Shown: positions 46,352-55,224 of the stretch, piece after piece
How positions within the stretch are numbered: position 1 is the first letter of the stretch
Layout: the number at the start of each line of letters is the position of its first letter
From: Rhizobium oryzihabitans
GTDB taxonomy: Bacteria; Pseudomonadota; Alphaproteobacteria; Rhizobiales; Rhizobiaceae
DNA length: 64,000 nucleotides
Direction: 5' to 3'
Assembly: GCF_010669145.1 (NCBI RefSeq)
Contig: NZ_CP048632.1
Location: 1,612,001-1,676,000, forward strand
Notes under the pieces: model-generated
The model's database searches: none
Seen by the model: only the letters and a program-made list of their open reading frames with translations
Told to the model about the DNA's origin: nothing
Translations under genes and position numbers: made by a program

Positions 46352-47005
46352 ATGCTGTCACACGAGACGATCTGGGGCGCCATCGATACGCTTGCCAAAC
46401 GCCATGAGCTGACGCCCTCGGCATTGGCGAAGCGCGCCGGTCTCGATCCGACCTCATTCAACAAATCGAAGCGCTTCGGCCCGGATGGCCGCAAACGCTG
46501 GCCTTCGACGGAATCCGTCTCCAAGGTGCTGGAGGCGACGGGGGCAAGCGTCGACCAGTTTTTCGGCTATGCTTTTGGCAAGGCCGCCCAGACGATGCAG
46601 CCTTCCGGCGCGGACAATGCCATACCCCTGCTCGGTTTTGCGCAGGCGGGTTCCGGCGGCTTCTTCGATGATGGTGGTTTTCCGGCCGGTCAGGGCTGGG
46701 ATGTGGTGGAATTCCCCTCTTCTCCCGAACGCAAGCAGGGCGTCTATGCGCTGGAGGTACAGGGCGAAAGCATGATGCCGCTTTACCGCGATGGTGACAT
46801 CCTGATCGTGGAGCCGGGCGCGCAGGTGCGGCGCGGCGACCGCGTGGTGCTGAAAAGCCGCGACGGCGAAGTGATGGCCAAGGTGCTGGCGCGGCAAAGC
46901 CCCAAGAATATCGAGCTTCTTTCGCTCAACCCCGAACATCCGAACCGCAGCTTCGACATGGCCGAGGTGGAATGGATCGCCCGCATCATCTGGGCCAGCC
47001 AATAG
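46352..47005 (+). CDS. S24/LexA-like transcriptional repressor with XRE-type HTH
   Basis: 217 residues from the ATG at 46352. N-terminal helix-turn-helix (AIDTLAKRHELTPSALAKRA, GLDPTSFNKSKRF), then an S24 peptidase domain with the serine of VQGESMMPLYRDGD and the lysine of GEVMAKVLARQSPKN. Such proteins may cleave themselves when induced, as LexA and CI repressors do, but no Ala-Gly cleavage site is evident to me. A start at ATG 46304 is possible; it has GGGAG just upstream but adds 16 residues not typical of the family. Confidence 0.85.
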   Translation: MLSHETIWGAIDTLAKRHELTPSALAKRAGLDPTSFNKSKRFGPDGRKRWPSTESVSKVLEATGASVDQFFGYAFGKAAQTMQPSGADNAIPLLGFAQAGSGGFFDDGGFPAGQGWDVVEFPSSPERKQGVYALEVQGESMMPLYRDGDILIVEPGAQVRRGDRVVLKSRDGEVMAKVLARQSPKNIELLSLNPEHPNRSFDMAEVEWIARIIWASQ

Positions 47006-47070
47006 GCAATGAGCGTGCGGGCCTCCCGCTTACATCGCTACCCTCTCCGCACCCTGCCTCCAATATCCCT

Positions 47071-47823
47071 TTACAGGCTGAGTGCGCTGACAGCGGCATC
47101 AACCGGCATGACCTTCGCACCGCCGGACACCGCCCTGCGGACAAGGCCTTGCAACCTGTCTTCCGGGCAACCGTAAAAGCTCGGCGCAGGCGAGACATCA
47201 TGCGTGAAAATGATGAGCCAGCCGCCATTTTGCAAAACATCCTCAAGCCAGCGATCGGCAGCGTTGAGATAGTTCTGATCGGGCCGCAATTCCACCGCAG
47301 CCAGATTATAGGGATCGATGCTGCCCCGGTTGATGCCGGCCGTGATGCCACGGGCCGTCCTGAACCTGCGCCGCAACAATGGTTGCATGAGGGGTGAGGC
47401 CATGCCGAAGGGAACGGAAAAATTCCGTTTATGCCCATTTTGGTTGAATGATCCGAGCACGCTTTCGTTGCGATCGAGATCCTCCTCAAGCCCGCGCCGC
47501 GAAAAGCTTGAGAGTTTGCGGTGAGAATAGGTGTGGCAGGCTAGCTCGTGGCCGGCCGCTGCCAGTTCCGAACAGCCCTGCGTGGAGATCATCTCCTGCT
47601 GCTCATCATGCGTGTCGATGAAAACGCCCGCAATGTAAAACGTCCCGCAAACACCCTCGTTTTCCAGTATGCGTGCGCCCTTTGTCCAGGCGGTTGCGGG
47701 TACATCGTCGAATGTGAAGGAGACGATCGGTTCGGATGTCTCGATCCGAGCCGCCGGTCCCGGAAAATAGCGTACGAGCCGATTATTGATCCGGTCCGCA
47801 AATGTCCCGATTTTTTGCGCCAT
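47071..47823 (-). CDS. Polysaccharide deacetylase family protein
   Basis: 250 residues from the ATG at 47823. NodB-type motifs: SFTFDDVPATAW with the metal/acid Asp pair, ELACHTYSHRKL with the H-x-x-x-H metal site, and a late IIFTHDVSPAP. No signal peptide is evident, so the enzyme may be cytoplasmic. It lies 25 bases downstream of the O-antigen ligase-like gene in the same direction. It probably removes acetyl groups from a sugar polymer or lipid-linked precursor; the exact substrate is unknown. Confidence 0.87.
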   Translation of the reverse strand: MAQKIGTFADRINNRLVRYFPGPAARIETSEPIVSFTFDDVPATAWTKGARILENEGVCGTFYIAGVFIDTHDEQQEMISTQGCSELAAAGHELACHTYSHRKLSSFSRRGLEEDLDRNESVLGSFNQNGHKRNFSVPFGMASPLMQPLLRRRFRTARGITAGINRGSIDPYNLAAVELRPDQNYLNAADRWLEDVLQNGGWLIIFTHDVSPAPSFYGCPEDRLQGLVRRAVSGGAKVMPVDAAVSALSL

Positions 47824-47848
47824 GCATAGCCCCCGGCCTTTCTGCAAA

Positions 47849-49144
47849 TTACTGCCCTTGTTCAAGTATGTCGTAAGCCTGATGCCTCAAACAATAGATT
47901 GCGATCAGAAGAGAAGACCAGATAGGCCCAGTTCCAGTAAAGAAATTACTCTCAATACACGAAGAAAGCAGTGCATACACCCAAATTCGGGCAAAAAGCC
48001 GCGTCAATCCCGGATCGGTTCCCCTTTCCACCGCTATACGAAAATCATTTGCAGGTATGATGACGAGCCATATGACTATGAGAATAAAGGCCGGCAGGCC
48101 GCCATTCAGCAGGCTTTCTACATAGCCGTTATGGGCATGGGAGGCCGTGACCGCCCAGGTTTCGGAGATATCGGCCTGCGACAGGAGCGCGCTGCTCGTC
48201 CAGAATGCCTGGAAACCCTGCCCGAAAATCGGCGATTGCGCAAAGGTGTCGAAGGACAGACGCCATATGTCCGTTCGGCCGGTAAAGGTGGAATCGATCC
48301 CCAGACTTTCGACCAGATTCTGTATGCTCGGAAAATAGGTGGAGCCGACTGCGAGGATGTTGAAGAAGGCCAGAAGGCCGCCGATCATCAGCAATGTGCG
48401 GCCTGCATGTCTTTCCAGAATCCAGATCAGCGCGATGGTGACTGGCAACAGCATCGCCGCGGTTTTTCCATTGGTTTTCCAGAGGAAGAAACCTGCCAGG
48501 AGCGTGATTGCGATACCGCCAACCGTCGACCAGGCATTACGCAGGTAAAGCCCGACCATGAAAAGAATGATCATGGCCGGAGCAGCCGCGTTCTTGTGGT
48601 TGAAGATGCCGCGCCAATCGCCCGCAAGCGACGTTTCATCGAGATCGTAGGGCTGATGGATCGAGCGCGAGCTCAGAAAGAGCACCCCGAAATAGCAGAG
48701 CGCCAGCAGGATGATGGCGAAGATGGCCATCATCCGGTCAAATTGACGCCGGTCCCGGGGCATGACGACGAGGACGCTGGTGATGAAACAGAGAAGGGCC
48801 GTAAAGATCAGGCGTTGCAGCGAGGTCCCCGGCTGCTCGCCAAGCACCGAGCAGATCACCAGCCAGAAAAACAACAGGAGGATGGGCAGACGCGGCCGCA
48901 GCAAAAGTCCTGTCAGCCGGTGGCGCAGGGCAAAAACACCCAAAATCAAAGCAATGACAAGCCCGGTGAGCTGGTTTGCGGCCGCATGTGGCACCGGCGC
49001 AGCCGCGAGATTTTCAAATGGGGCAACGGAAATCCAGATATAAAGCATCGTGCCGACGAAAAAAATCGCGTCACGACGGCTGCCCGTAAGCGACATGGCA
49101 TTGCTTGGCGCAGAAATGGGCTGGGTATCAGCAAAACGCGGCAT
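47849..49144 (-). CDS. O-antigen ligase/polymerase family membrane protein
   Basis: 431 residues with about eleven membrane helices. The late periplasmic loop contains FGQGFQAFWTSSALL and TASHAHNGYVESLLNGGLPA, the H-x-x-Y/F-x-E pattern of the WaaL/Wzy/ExoQ family. It would polymerise or ligate lipid-linked oligosaccharides at the periplasmic face. It is divergent from the flippase gene at 49414, with about 270 bases between them. Confidence 0.86.
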   Translation of the reverse strand: MPRFADTQPISAPSNAMSLTGSRRDAIFFVGTMLYIWISVAPFENLAAAPVPHAAANQLTGLVIALILGVFALRHRLTGLLLRPRLPILLLFFWLVICSVLGEQPGTSLQRLIFTALLCFITSVLVVMPRDRRQFDRMMAIFAIILLALCYFGVLFLSSRSIHQPYDLDETSLAGDWRGIFNHKNAAAPAMIILFMVGLYLRNAWSTVGGIAITLLAGFFLWKTNGKTAAMLLPVTIALIWILERHAGRTLLMIGGLLAFFNILAVGSTYFPSIQNLVESLGIDSTFTGRTDIWRLSFDTFAQSPIFGQGFQAFWTSSALLSQADISETWAVTASHAHNGYVESLLNGGLPAFILIVIWLVIIPANDFRIAVERGTDPGLTRLFARIWVYALLSSCIESNFFTGTGPIWSSLLIAIYCLRHQAYDILEQGQ

Positions 49145-49413
49145 GGTCGCCTGTACGGAGAACGGATAATCGGATCATCTATGGTCTGCTCTGGGACGAA
49201 CGACGAAACCCTTTTTTTGAAACCAGGCCCTGTCCAAACAACCATAAACAGTCATTATCATCATTATTGTGTAATTGCTTTAACCCTCTCTTACCTCAAA
49301 GAAGGCTAAGACAGAAGAAACTGTCATTCATCGGTTCACCGGCATTCAGATTACTGGCCGGACGCCGGCTTTCAGTTCGCCAAATATTACAAAGCAGGGC
49401 AGTCATTTTTTGA

Positions 49414-50730
49414 ATGCGTCCGGCAATGTCGGAAAACATGGAGAATGAGGTGTCGTTCAATACGCCGCGGCTCGGCCATCTAGTCAGACTGGGATTGACC
49501 TATATGGCGTCCGGCGGGGCTCTGCTGATGTCCAGCGCCGCCCAGCTTTTGACATTCGCCCTGCTTGCCCGTCATCTCGGCGTCGAACAATTCGCGCTCT
49601 ATGCGTCGATCACGGCCGTCACCAATCTTGGCGTGCAGATCTGCGGCATCGGTTCGCAGGAATCTCTGATCCGCCGCGTCGCGCAGGATCGCAGCATGTT
49701 TCCCGTCATGCTCGGCCACAGCTATCTTCTCAGTGCGGCGACAGGCGTGGTACTGACCTTCATCGGCATGGTGACGATCCCGGTGTTTTTCCCGACGTCG
49801 GAAACATTGCTGCATACACTCATCACCACCTTCCTGATCCTGATAACGAACCTCGTTCTTCTGAAAGTCATTTCGCTTTCCACGCAGAGCTTCATCGCCC
49901 ATTCCGACTTCGCTTCAGCCAACAAGCTGGAAGTGATGTTCGCCGTCGCACGCACGATTGCCGCCGTGGTTGCCTGCCTCATCTTCAAGATAGAAACGGT
50001 CGAGGCCTGGGCCTTGTGGAACCTTGCCGCCCACGCCATTGCGACGGTGATCTCGGTCAAGGCGATCGGCAGGCTTGGCAAGCCGGTTTTCCGGATCGTT
50101 CGCGATGAAATCCGCATCGGCATTCTGTTCTCCACCCAGTTCCTGTTCAAGGCCGTGCGCGGCAATGCCGATATTCTCGTTCTCGGCGCCATTGCCAGCG
50201 CCGAGGTCCTGGGCAGCTATTCCATCGCCCGGCGGATTCTCGACAGCTCCTACCTCTCGGTGGAGGCCCTTAACCGCCTGATCTATCCGGGTTCGGCCTC
50301 GGCCGCTCTGCAGGGCATCGGAAAGACCATAGAACGCGCCTATAATGTGCTGAAGGCGGCGCTCGTTATCGCAGTTGGCAGCGCGCTGGCGATCTTCATC
50401 ATCGCGCCTTTCCTGCCCCTGTTGTTCGGCGACGAATATGTCTCGCTGCCCATCATTACCCGTGTCCTTTGCTGGGTCGTTTTACCGATGGCGGTGGCGG
50501 CGACGGCGCTTGAAGCACTCGGTGCATCCGGGCGGCAGGATATTCGCGCCAAGATCTGGAACAGCGGCAACCTTATCGGCTCCGTTGTCGTCGCCGTCTT
50601 CACCTGGTTCTTCAGCATTTCGGGAACGATCGGCAGCTATTTCCTGGTGGAATCCGCTATTGCCGCGGCCGTCTGGATCGCGCTTCTGCGCCTGCGGCGC
50701 AACGATGAGGCCTTTGCACCTGCCAAATAG
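49414..50730 (+). CDS. Wzx-like polysaccharide flippase (MOP superfamily)
   Basis: 438 residues, about twelve to fourteen membrane helices. Typical start ALLMSSAAQLLTFALLARHL, later FKAVRGNADILVLGAIASAE and LPLLFGDEYVSLPIITRVLC. It would move lipid-linked sugars across the inner membrane. Starts at 49414, 49426 and 49438 are all ATG; the last has GGAAAAC close upstream. Function follows from the neighbours: deacetylase, polymerase and glycosyltransferase. Confidence 0.87.
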   Translation: MRPAMSENMENEVSFNTPRLGHLVRLGLTYMASGGALLMSSAAQLLTFALLARHLGVEQFALYASITAVTNLGVQICGIGSQESLIRRVAQDRSMFPVMLGHSYLLSAATGVVLTFIGMVTIPVFFPTSETLLHTLITTFLILITNLVLLKVISLSTQSFIAHSDFASANKLEVMFAVARTIAAVVACLIFKIETVEAWALWNLAAHAIATVISVKAIGRLGKPVFRIVRDEIRIGILFSTQFLFKAVRGNADILVLGAIASAEVLGSYSIARRILDSSYLSVEALNRLIYPGSASAALQGIGKTIERAYNVLKAALVIAVGSALAIFIIAPFLPLLFGDEYVSLPIITRVLCWVVLPMAVAATALEALGASGRQDIRAKIWNSGNLIGSVVVAVFTWFFSISGTIGSYFLVESAIAAAVWIALLRLRRNDEAFAPAK

Positions 50731-50742
50731 ACGGCGCTTTCT

Positions 50743-51621
50743 TTAATAAAGCCCATAGGGGAAATAACGCCGGTAGATTTCTTCCAGCCGGCCGTTGCGG
50801 GAAAGTGCGGCAAGCGCCTGATCAAAGGCCGGCACAAGCACATTGTCCGGATCGACAGCCATGATGGACAGGCCTTCACCAAGAAATCTGTCGGACATGT
50901 AAGGCCCGCCGAAGAGCGAGCAGCAGCCTTCGGACGCGCTTCCTGAAACCCAGAAAGGCAGGCGCAGACCATCGGCGAAAACGGCGTCCACCTTGCCCGT
51001 CTTCAACGCGTCGTACATGGGTTCATAGCCCTCGAAACCTTCAGCCGCGGCCTTTGGAAAAAATGCCTTCAGCATCTGCTCGTGCCGCGAACCCGTGACA
51101 ACGCCTACCTTTTTTCCCGAGAGGGCTTCAGCGCCGGAACCGGTGAATTTCCCCGCCTTGTTGACGGCCAGGCGGGCGGGCAATAGCAGATAGGGGCGTG
51201 AGAAGGTGAAACTCTTGCGTAGATCGGCGGTGGTGGCGAGACCGGAAATCACCGCTTCCCCCTCCCCCATCTCGAGGGCCGCTTCCAGCTCGTCAAACGG
51301 CAGCGCCTGCACCTGGCATTTGCTTTCAACCTTCAGCTGGGCACAGATTTCACGCACGAGATCGACATGAAAACCCGCAAGCCGGCCTTCCTGATCGGTA
51401 AAATTGAAGGGTGGGAAATCGACCGACATCAGAAACCTGATGCGGGGAACGGAAGAAAGATCGCCGCCCGGAAACCGCTCCTGCGCATCAAACAGCACCG
51501 GCATGCGGTTTCCGTCCGACAGACCTTCCGCATGAACTTTGCTAAAAAAGCCAACAAATTGTAAAGCGACAACTAAAGTAAAAACAAGACTTACATTCCG
51601 CGTTACATTCGTCATTCTCAT
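50743..51621 (-). CDS. Family 3 extracellular solute-binding protein
   Basis: 292 residues. Signal peptide about 1-31 (SLVFTLVVALQFVGFFSKVH). SBP_bac_3 motifs: FLMSVDFPPFNFTDQEGRLA, VDLVREICAQLKVE, GEGEAVISGLATTADLRKSF, VGVVTGSRHEQML. These bind amino acids or related small molecules. No permease or ATPase gene is adjacent, so it is an orphan in this window. It ends only 13 bases from the end of the convergent flippase gene and is divergent from the glycosyltransferase. Confidence 0.85.
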   Translation of the reverse strand: MRMTNVTRNVSLVFTLVVALQFVGFFSKVHAEGLSDGNRMPVLFDAQERFPGGDLSSVPRIRFLMSVDFPPFNFTDQEGRLAGFHVDLVREICAQLKVESKCQVQALPFDELEAALEMGEGEAVISGLATTADLRKSFTFSRPYLLLPARLAVNKAGKFTGSGAEALSGKKVGVVTGSRHEQMLKAFFPKAAAEGFEGYEPMYDALKTGKVDAVFADGLRLPFWVSGSASEGCCSLFGGPYMSDRFLGEGLSIMAVDPDNVLVPAFDQALAALSRNGRLEEIYRRYFPYGLY

Positions 51622-51674
51622 CTATACTGTCCGTAGCAGGAATTGGCGCGTTACCATGACAGCGGCGGCGATGC

Positions 51675-53612
51675 ATGGATTATTTTAGGCAGTATACACG
51701 AGAATCGTTTCGCACGACGCCGGCGGGACGAAAAATTGCGTTTTCGCTCATTGGTGACAATCCGCTCTGGATGGCTCCCCAACAGGACGAGCCCGGACCA
51801 ACGCGCTTTCTCTCTTCGCTGGGGTTTGGCAAGCCCTATATCAGCACATTCGAAGAACGGGCCCTGAAAAACGGCTCGACCGTGGAAGACGAATTGCTGG
51901 CAAGCGGTCTTGTCGATGCGGATGCCTATTACGGCGCCTTTGCCAGATTTTTGCGATTGCCTTTTCTTGCGGAAATCGATCCCGGCCGGGTATCAGACAT
52001 CAAACATCTGGACGTGCAACTTGCCGAACCACGGCTTCTGCGGCTGGCATCACTGAACGGCAAACCGATGCTGCTGATCGTGCCGGAACTGGCACGGATG
52101 GAATTGCTGAAAAGCATGCTCGATCAGCGTCCGCAGCTTTTCGACGAACTGGCTGTGACCACACCGAAGGCGATGCGCGGCGCAATCTGGAAGGCGGGCG
52201 AGGCGCGCCGCTGCCAGGACACGCGACATCGGCTTTTCAACGCGGCGCCGCAGCATTCGGCCAGAATCACGCTGCAAGGGCAGCAGGGTTTTACAAGCGG
52301 TGTCCTCGTTACCCTGCTCGTTCTGTCGCTGCTGTTTTATACGCAGGCGACCCTGGTCTATATTCACGTCACGCTGACAATGCTTTATCTTTCCACCCTG
52401 CTTTTCAGGCTTTTTGCGCTCGTCCATGCGCCCAGAGAAAACGATGCAAAAACCATCGTCCCGCTCCCGCAGGACGGAGATCTGCCGGTCTACACCATTC
52501 TCGTGGCGCTTTATCGCGAAGAAGCGGTCGTCGAGCAGCTTGTCGGTGCGCTGGATCGGCTGGACTGGCCCAAATCCCGGCTCGACATCAAGCTCGTCTG
52601 CGAGGCGGACGACGCCGCGACGATTAAGGCTATCCAGCGGACAAATCCGGGTTCGCATGTGGAGATCATAAGGGTTCCGCCGTCCCTGCCGCGCACCAAA
52701 CCCAAGGCGCTGACCTATGCACTCTCCGGCGCACGCGGCACATTCGTTGCCGTTTACGATGCCGAAGACCGACCGCATCCGCAGCAATTGCGCGAAGCCC
52801 ATGCCGCCTTTCACGACCAGCCGGAAGAGGTGGCCTGCCTGCAGGCGCCGCTTATCATCAGCAATGCGCGCTCCTCCTGGCTCAGCGCCTGTTTCGCACT
52901 GGAATATTCCGGTCTCTTTCGCTGCATGTTGCCCGTTCTCGCCGCGCACAGGCTGCCGTTGCCGCTTGGCGGCACCTCCAACCATTTCCGCACCGCCGTC
53001 TTGCGCCGGGTCGGCGCCTGGGACCCGTACAATGTGACGGAAGACGCCGATATGGGCCTCAGGCTGCACAGGCTCGGTTATCGCTGCGGTGTCATCCGGC
53101 GACAGACGCTGGAGGATGCGCCGACCTCGCTTCCCGTGTGGCTGAACCAGCGTGCGCGATGGTACAAGGGCTGGCTGCAAAGCTGGCTGGTGATGACCCG
53201 CGCGCCCTTCACGACCGCACGCCACATGGGATGGGGTGCCTATACGGTCTTTCAGTTACTGATCGGCGGGATGCTCCTGTCGTCGCTAACGCATCCCCTG
53301 CTGTTCGTTTCCTTCGCTTTCATGGTCGTGGCGATCCGTGAAAATGGCGCGGATATGCTACTTTCCTGGCAGGGGGCTCTATTTCTCATCGATACGCTGA
53401 ATATTTTCGGCAGCTACGCCATCTTCGTGCTGATGGGCCGAAACAGGATGATAGCCTACGAAAAACAACAGATCGGACGTCGCTGGATGGCAATCCCGCT
53501 CTATTGGCTGATGATGTCTGTTGCCGCCTGGCGCGCCGTGGTGGAGCTGAAAACCAGACCTTTCGTCTGGAACAAGACGCCGCATGTGCCTGTCGTCAAA
53601 GATGCGGCGTGA
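51675..53612 (+). CDS. GT2 glycosyltransferase with N-terminal GspE_N/MshEN-like domain
   Basis: 645 residues. Residues about 70-150 (TVEDELLASGLVDADAYYGA, FARFLRLPFL) look like the GspE_N/MshEN fold. Then two membrane helices near 215-255, a family 2 glycosyltransferase domain (YTILVALYREEAVVEQLVGA, DxD-like VYDAEDRPHP, TEDADMGLRLH, and QRARWYKGW), and C-terminal membrane helices. It is cellulose-synthase-like in layout, so it probably builds and exports a beta-linked polymer. Some MshEN domains bind cyclic di-GMP; whether this one does cannot be told here. Confidence 0.86.
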   Translation: MDYFRQYTRESFRTTPAGRKIAFSLIGDNPLWMAPQQDEPGPTRFLSSLGFGKPYISTFEERALKNGSTVEDELLASGLVDADAYYGAFARFLRLPFLAEIDPGRVSDIKHLDVQLAEPRLLRLASLNGKPMLLIVPELARMELLKSMLDQRPQLFDELAVTTPKAMRGAIWKAGEARRCQDTRHRLFNAAPQHSARITLQGQQGFTSGVLVTLLVLSLLFYTQATLVYIHVTLTMLYLSTLLFRLFALVHAPRENDAKTIVPLPQDGDLPVYTILVALYREEAVVEQLVGALDRLDWPKSRLDIKLVCEADDAATIKAIQRTNPGSHVEIIRVPPSLPRTKPKALTYALSGARGTFVAVYDAEDRPHPQQLREAHAAFHDQPEEVACLQAPLIISNARSSWLSACFALEYSGLFRCMLPVLAAHRLPLPLGGTSNHFRTAVLRRVGAWDPYNVTEDADMGLRLHRLGYRCGVIRRQTLEDAPTSLPVWLNQRARWYKGWLQSWLVMTRAPFTTARHMGWGAYTVFQLLIGGMLLSSLTHPLLFVSFAFMVVAIRENGADMLLSWQGALFLIDTLNIFGSYAIFVLMGRNRMIAYEKQQIGRRWMAIPLYWLMMSVAAWRAVVELKTRPFVWNKTPHVPVVKDAA

Positions 53613-53814
53613 CGAGACATAGCCGGGGGAAGCGCTTACTTCGCGCTTTCTCACGATACATGGAATACTTTCAGTCCGCGCTTCCGCAATCGGAAAACCA
53701 TTCCGGCTTCGACGGCGATGCCGCTATAGCAGCGGCAATACTTAAAATGCCTTGCCGAACGAGGCTTGTCTCCCGGCAAGGTCTTTCACTTCGCCACCGA
53801 AGCGGCTGAAAACT

Positions 53815-54108
53815 TTATTTGGCGACGAGCTTGTTCTTGATCAGGCCGACAATGACCTGGACGATCAGACCGCCCACACCGCCACCAACGAGCTGGCCGG
53901 CAAGAGCGGCGATATCCACGCCGCCGGCTGCCGCCGTGCCTGCAGTCCCGAGCAGCGATCCGAGAACCGTTCCGCCGCCGATGCCACCGATGGCGCCGGC
54001 GATCAGGTTTCCGAGCGAACCGAGATCGGAATCCTTCAGTATCTTTCCGCCTGCCGTGCCGCCAACCGCACCACCAACGATTTGGGCCAATATCGAAGTA
54101 AGATCCAT
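53815..54108 (-). CDS. Glycine-zipper-rich small protein
   Basis: 97 residues from the ATG at 54108, with GAGGAGG upstream. Composition is almost entirely Gly, Ala, Ile, Leu and Val with G-x-x-x-G spacings (VGGAVGGTAGGKILKDSD, AGAIGGIGGGTVLGSLLG). This fits membrane-inserting glycine zippers, possibly two or three helices. No signal peptide. Function unknown. It lies 52 bases after aqpZ in the same direction. Confidence 0.75.
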   Translation of the reverse strand: MDLTSILAQIVGGAVGGTAGGKILKDSDLGSLGNLIAGAIGGIGGGTVLGSLLGTAGTAAAGGVDIAALAGQLVGGGVGGLIVQVIVGLIKNKLVAK

Positions 54109-54160
54109 GTCATCCTCCTCACTTGTTTCCCCGACCATTCGGGGAAACAAAGCCTCTTAT

Positions 54161-54886
54161 TCATGTCTGCGCAGGCTGGACGGTACCGGCGTGGCCGGCC
54201 TTCTCTTCCTCGCCAAAGATTTTCCAGACCACGGCGCCAATGACGCCGCCGAGGATCGGAGCGAGCCAGAACAGCCAGAGCTGTTGCACCGCCCATCCAC
54301 CGACGAACAAGGCCTGCCCCGTGGAGCGGGCCGGATTGACGGATGTGTTGGTGACCGGAATGGAAATCAGATGAATAAGGGTGAGGGCAAGACCGATGGC
54401 GATCGGCGCGAAGCCGGATGGAACCCTGCCATGCGTCGATCCCAGAATGACGATCAGGAAAAAGGCCGTCAGGATGACCTCGATCAGCAGCGCCGAGACG
54501 AGAGAATAACCACCCGGCGAATGTTCACCATAACCATTGGCGGCAAAACCGCCAATGTCCGCCCCTGCCTTGCCTGTAAGGATGACATAAAGCGCCGCGG
54601 CCGCGACAATCGCCCCCAGAACCTGCGCCACTATATAGGGCAGGAGGTTCGCTGCCGGAAATTTACCGGCAACCGACAGGCCGACGGAAACGGCCGGATT
54701 GAAATGACCGCCCGAAATGCCGCCAACCGCATAGGCCATGGTCAAAACCGTCAGGCCGAAAGCGAAAGCGACACCAAGAAAACCAATGCCGAGTTCAGGA
54801 AAAGCAGCGGCAAAAACCGCACTGCCGCAGCCTCCGAACACGAGCCAAAAGGTACCCAGAAATTCCGAAAGAAGCTTGCGACTCAT
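54161..54886 (-). CDS. aqpZ: Aquaporin Z
   Basis: 241 residues, six membrane helices plus two half-helices with both NPA boxes ([13 protein letters not shown] and [13 protein letters not shown]). The arginine after the second NPA box and a preceding Ser-Val fit water-selective aquaporins. It lets water pass the inner membrane. The extended C-terminal tail ([18 protein letters not shown]) is polar. Starts at ATG 54886. Confidence 0.94.
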   Translation of the reverse strand: MSRKLLSEFLGTFWLVFGGCGSAVFAAAFPELGIGFLGVAFAFGLTVLTMAYAVGGISGGHFNPAVSVGLSVAGKFPAANLLPYIVAQVLGAIVAAAALYVILTGKAGADIGGFAANGYGEHSPGGYSLVSALLIEVILTAFFLIVILGSTHGRVPSGFAPIAIGLALTLIHLISIPVTNTSVNPARSTGQALFVGGWAVQQLWLFWLAPILGGVIGAVVWKIFGEEEKAGHAGTVQPAQT

Positions 54887-55224
54887 AACATTTCCCCATC
54901 ATGTTACGACTGCATCAACTATTACGTGCAATTTAATAGTAGTCAAGCTAAATCGCATATTCACGCGACTGCCAGGGCGTCAATGCGCTCCCGCACGACA
55001 CAGCGTTCCTCTGCCTCTGCTCGCACACCAGCGCCTGAAGCGTTTCAAAAAGACAACGCAGGGTGAGATCGGCTGACGCTTAGCAACTTCAGGCTCAGGC
55101 AAGCCCGATTGCGTAATGAGCCTTTGCAAAGTGATGGACTTGAACGGACGCTCTTCGGGGTATTGGCAAATAAATCATTTGTTGCTGTTGAGAATTTGGC
55201 CTTAGCCTTTAGGATTTTCCGGAC
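54887..55224. other. Intergenic region before the octapeptide-repeat gene
   Basis: About 340 bases without a supported gene, between divergent aqpZ and the repeat-protein gene. It includes an AT-rich tract near 54905-54960 and another near 55150-55215, which could hold the two promoters. AGGA lies eleven bases before the ATG at 55225, a weak ribosome site. Confidence 0.45.

Noticed and set aside
47786..49309. 507-codon open frame on the plus strand
   Set aside because: Antisense to the O-antigen ligase-like and deacetylase genes, both of which have family motifs; this frame is low in hydrophobic residues and lacks motifs.
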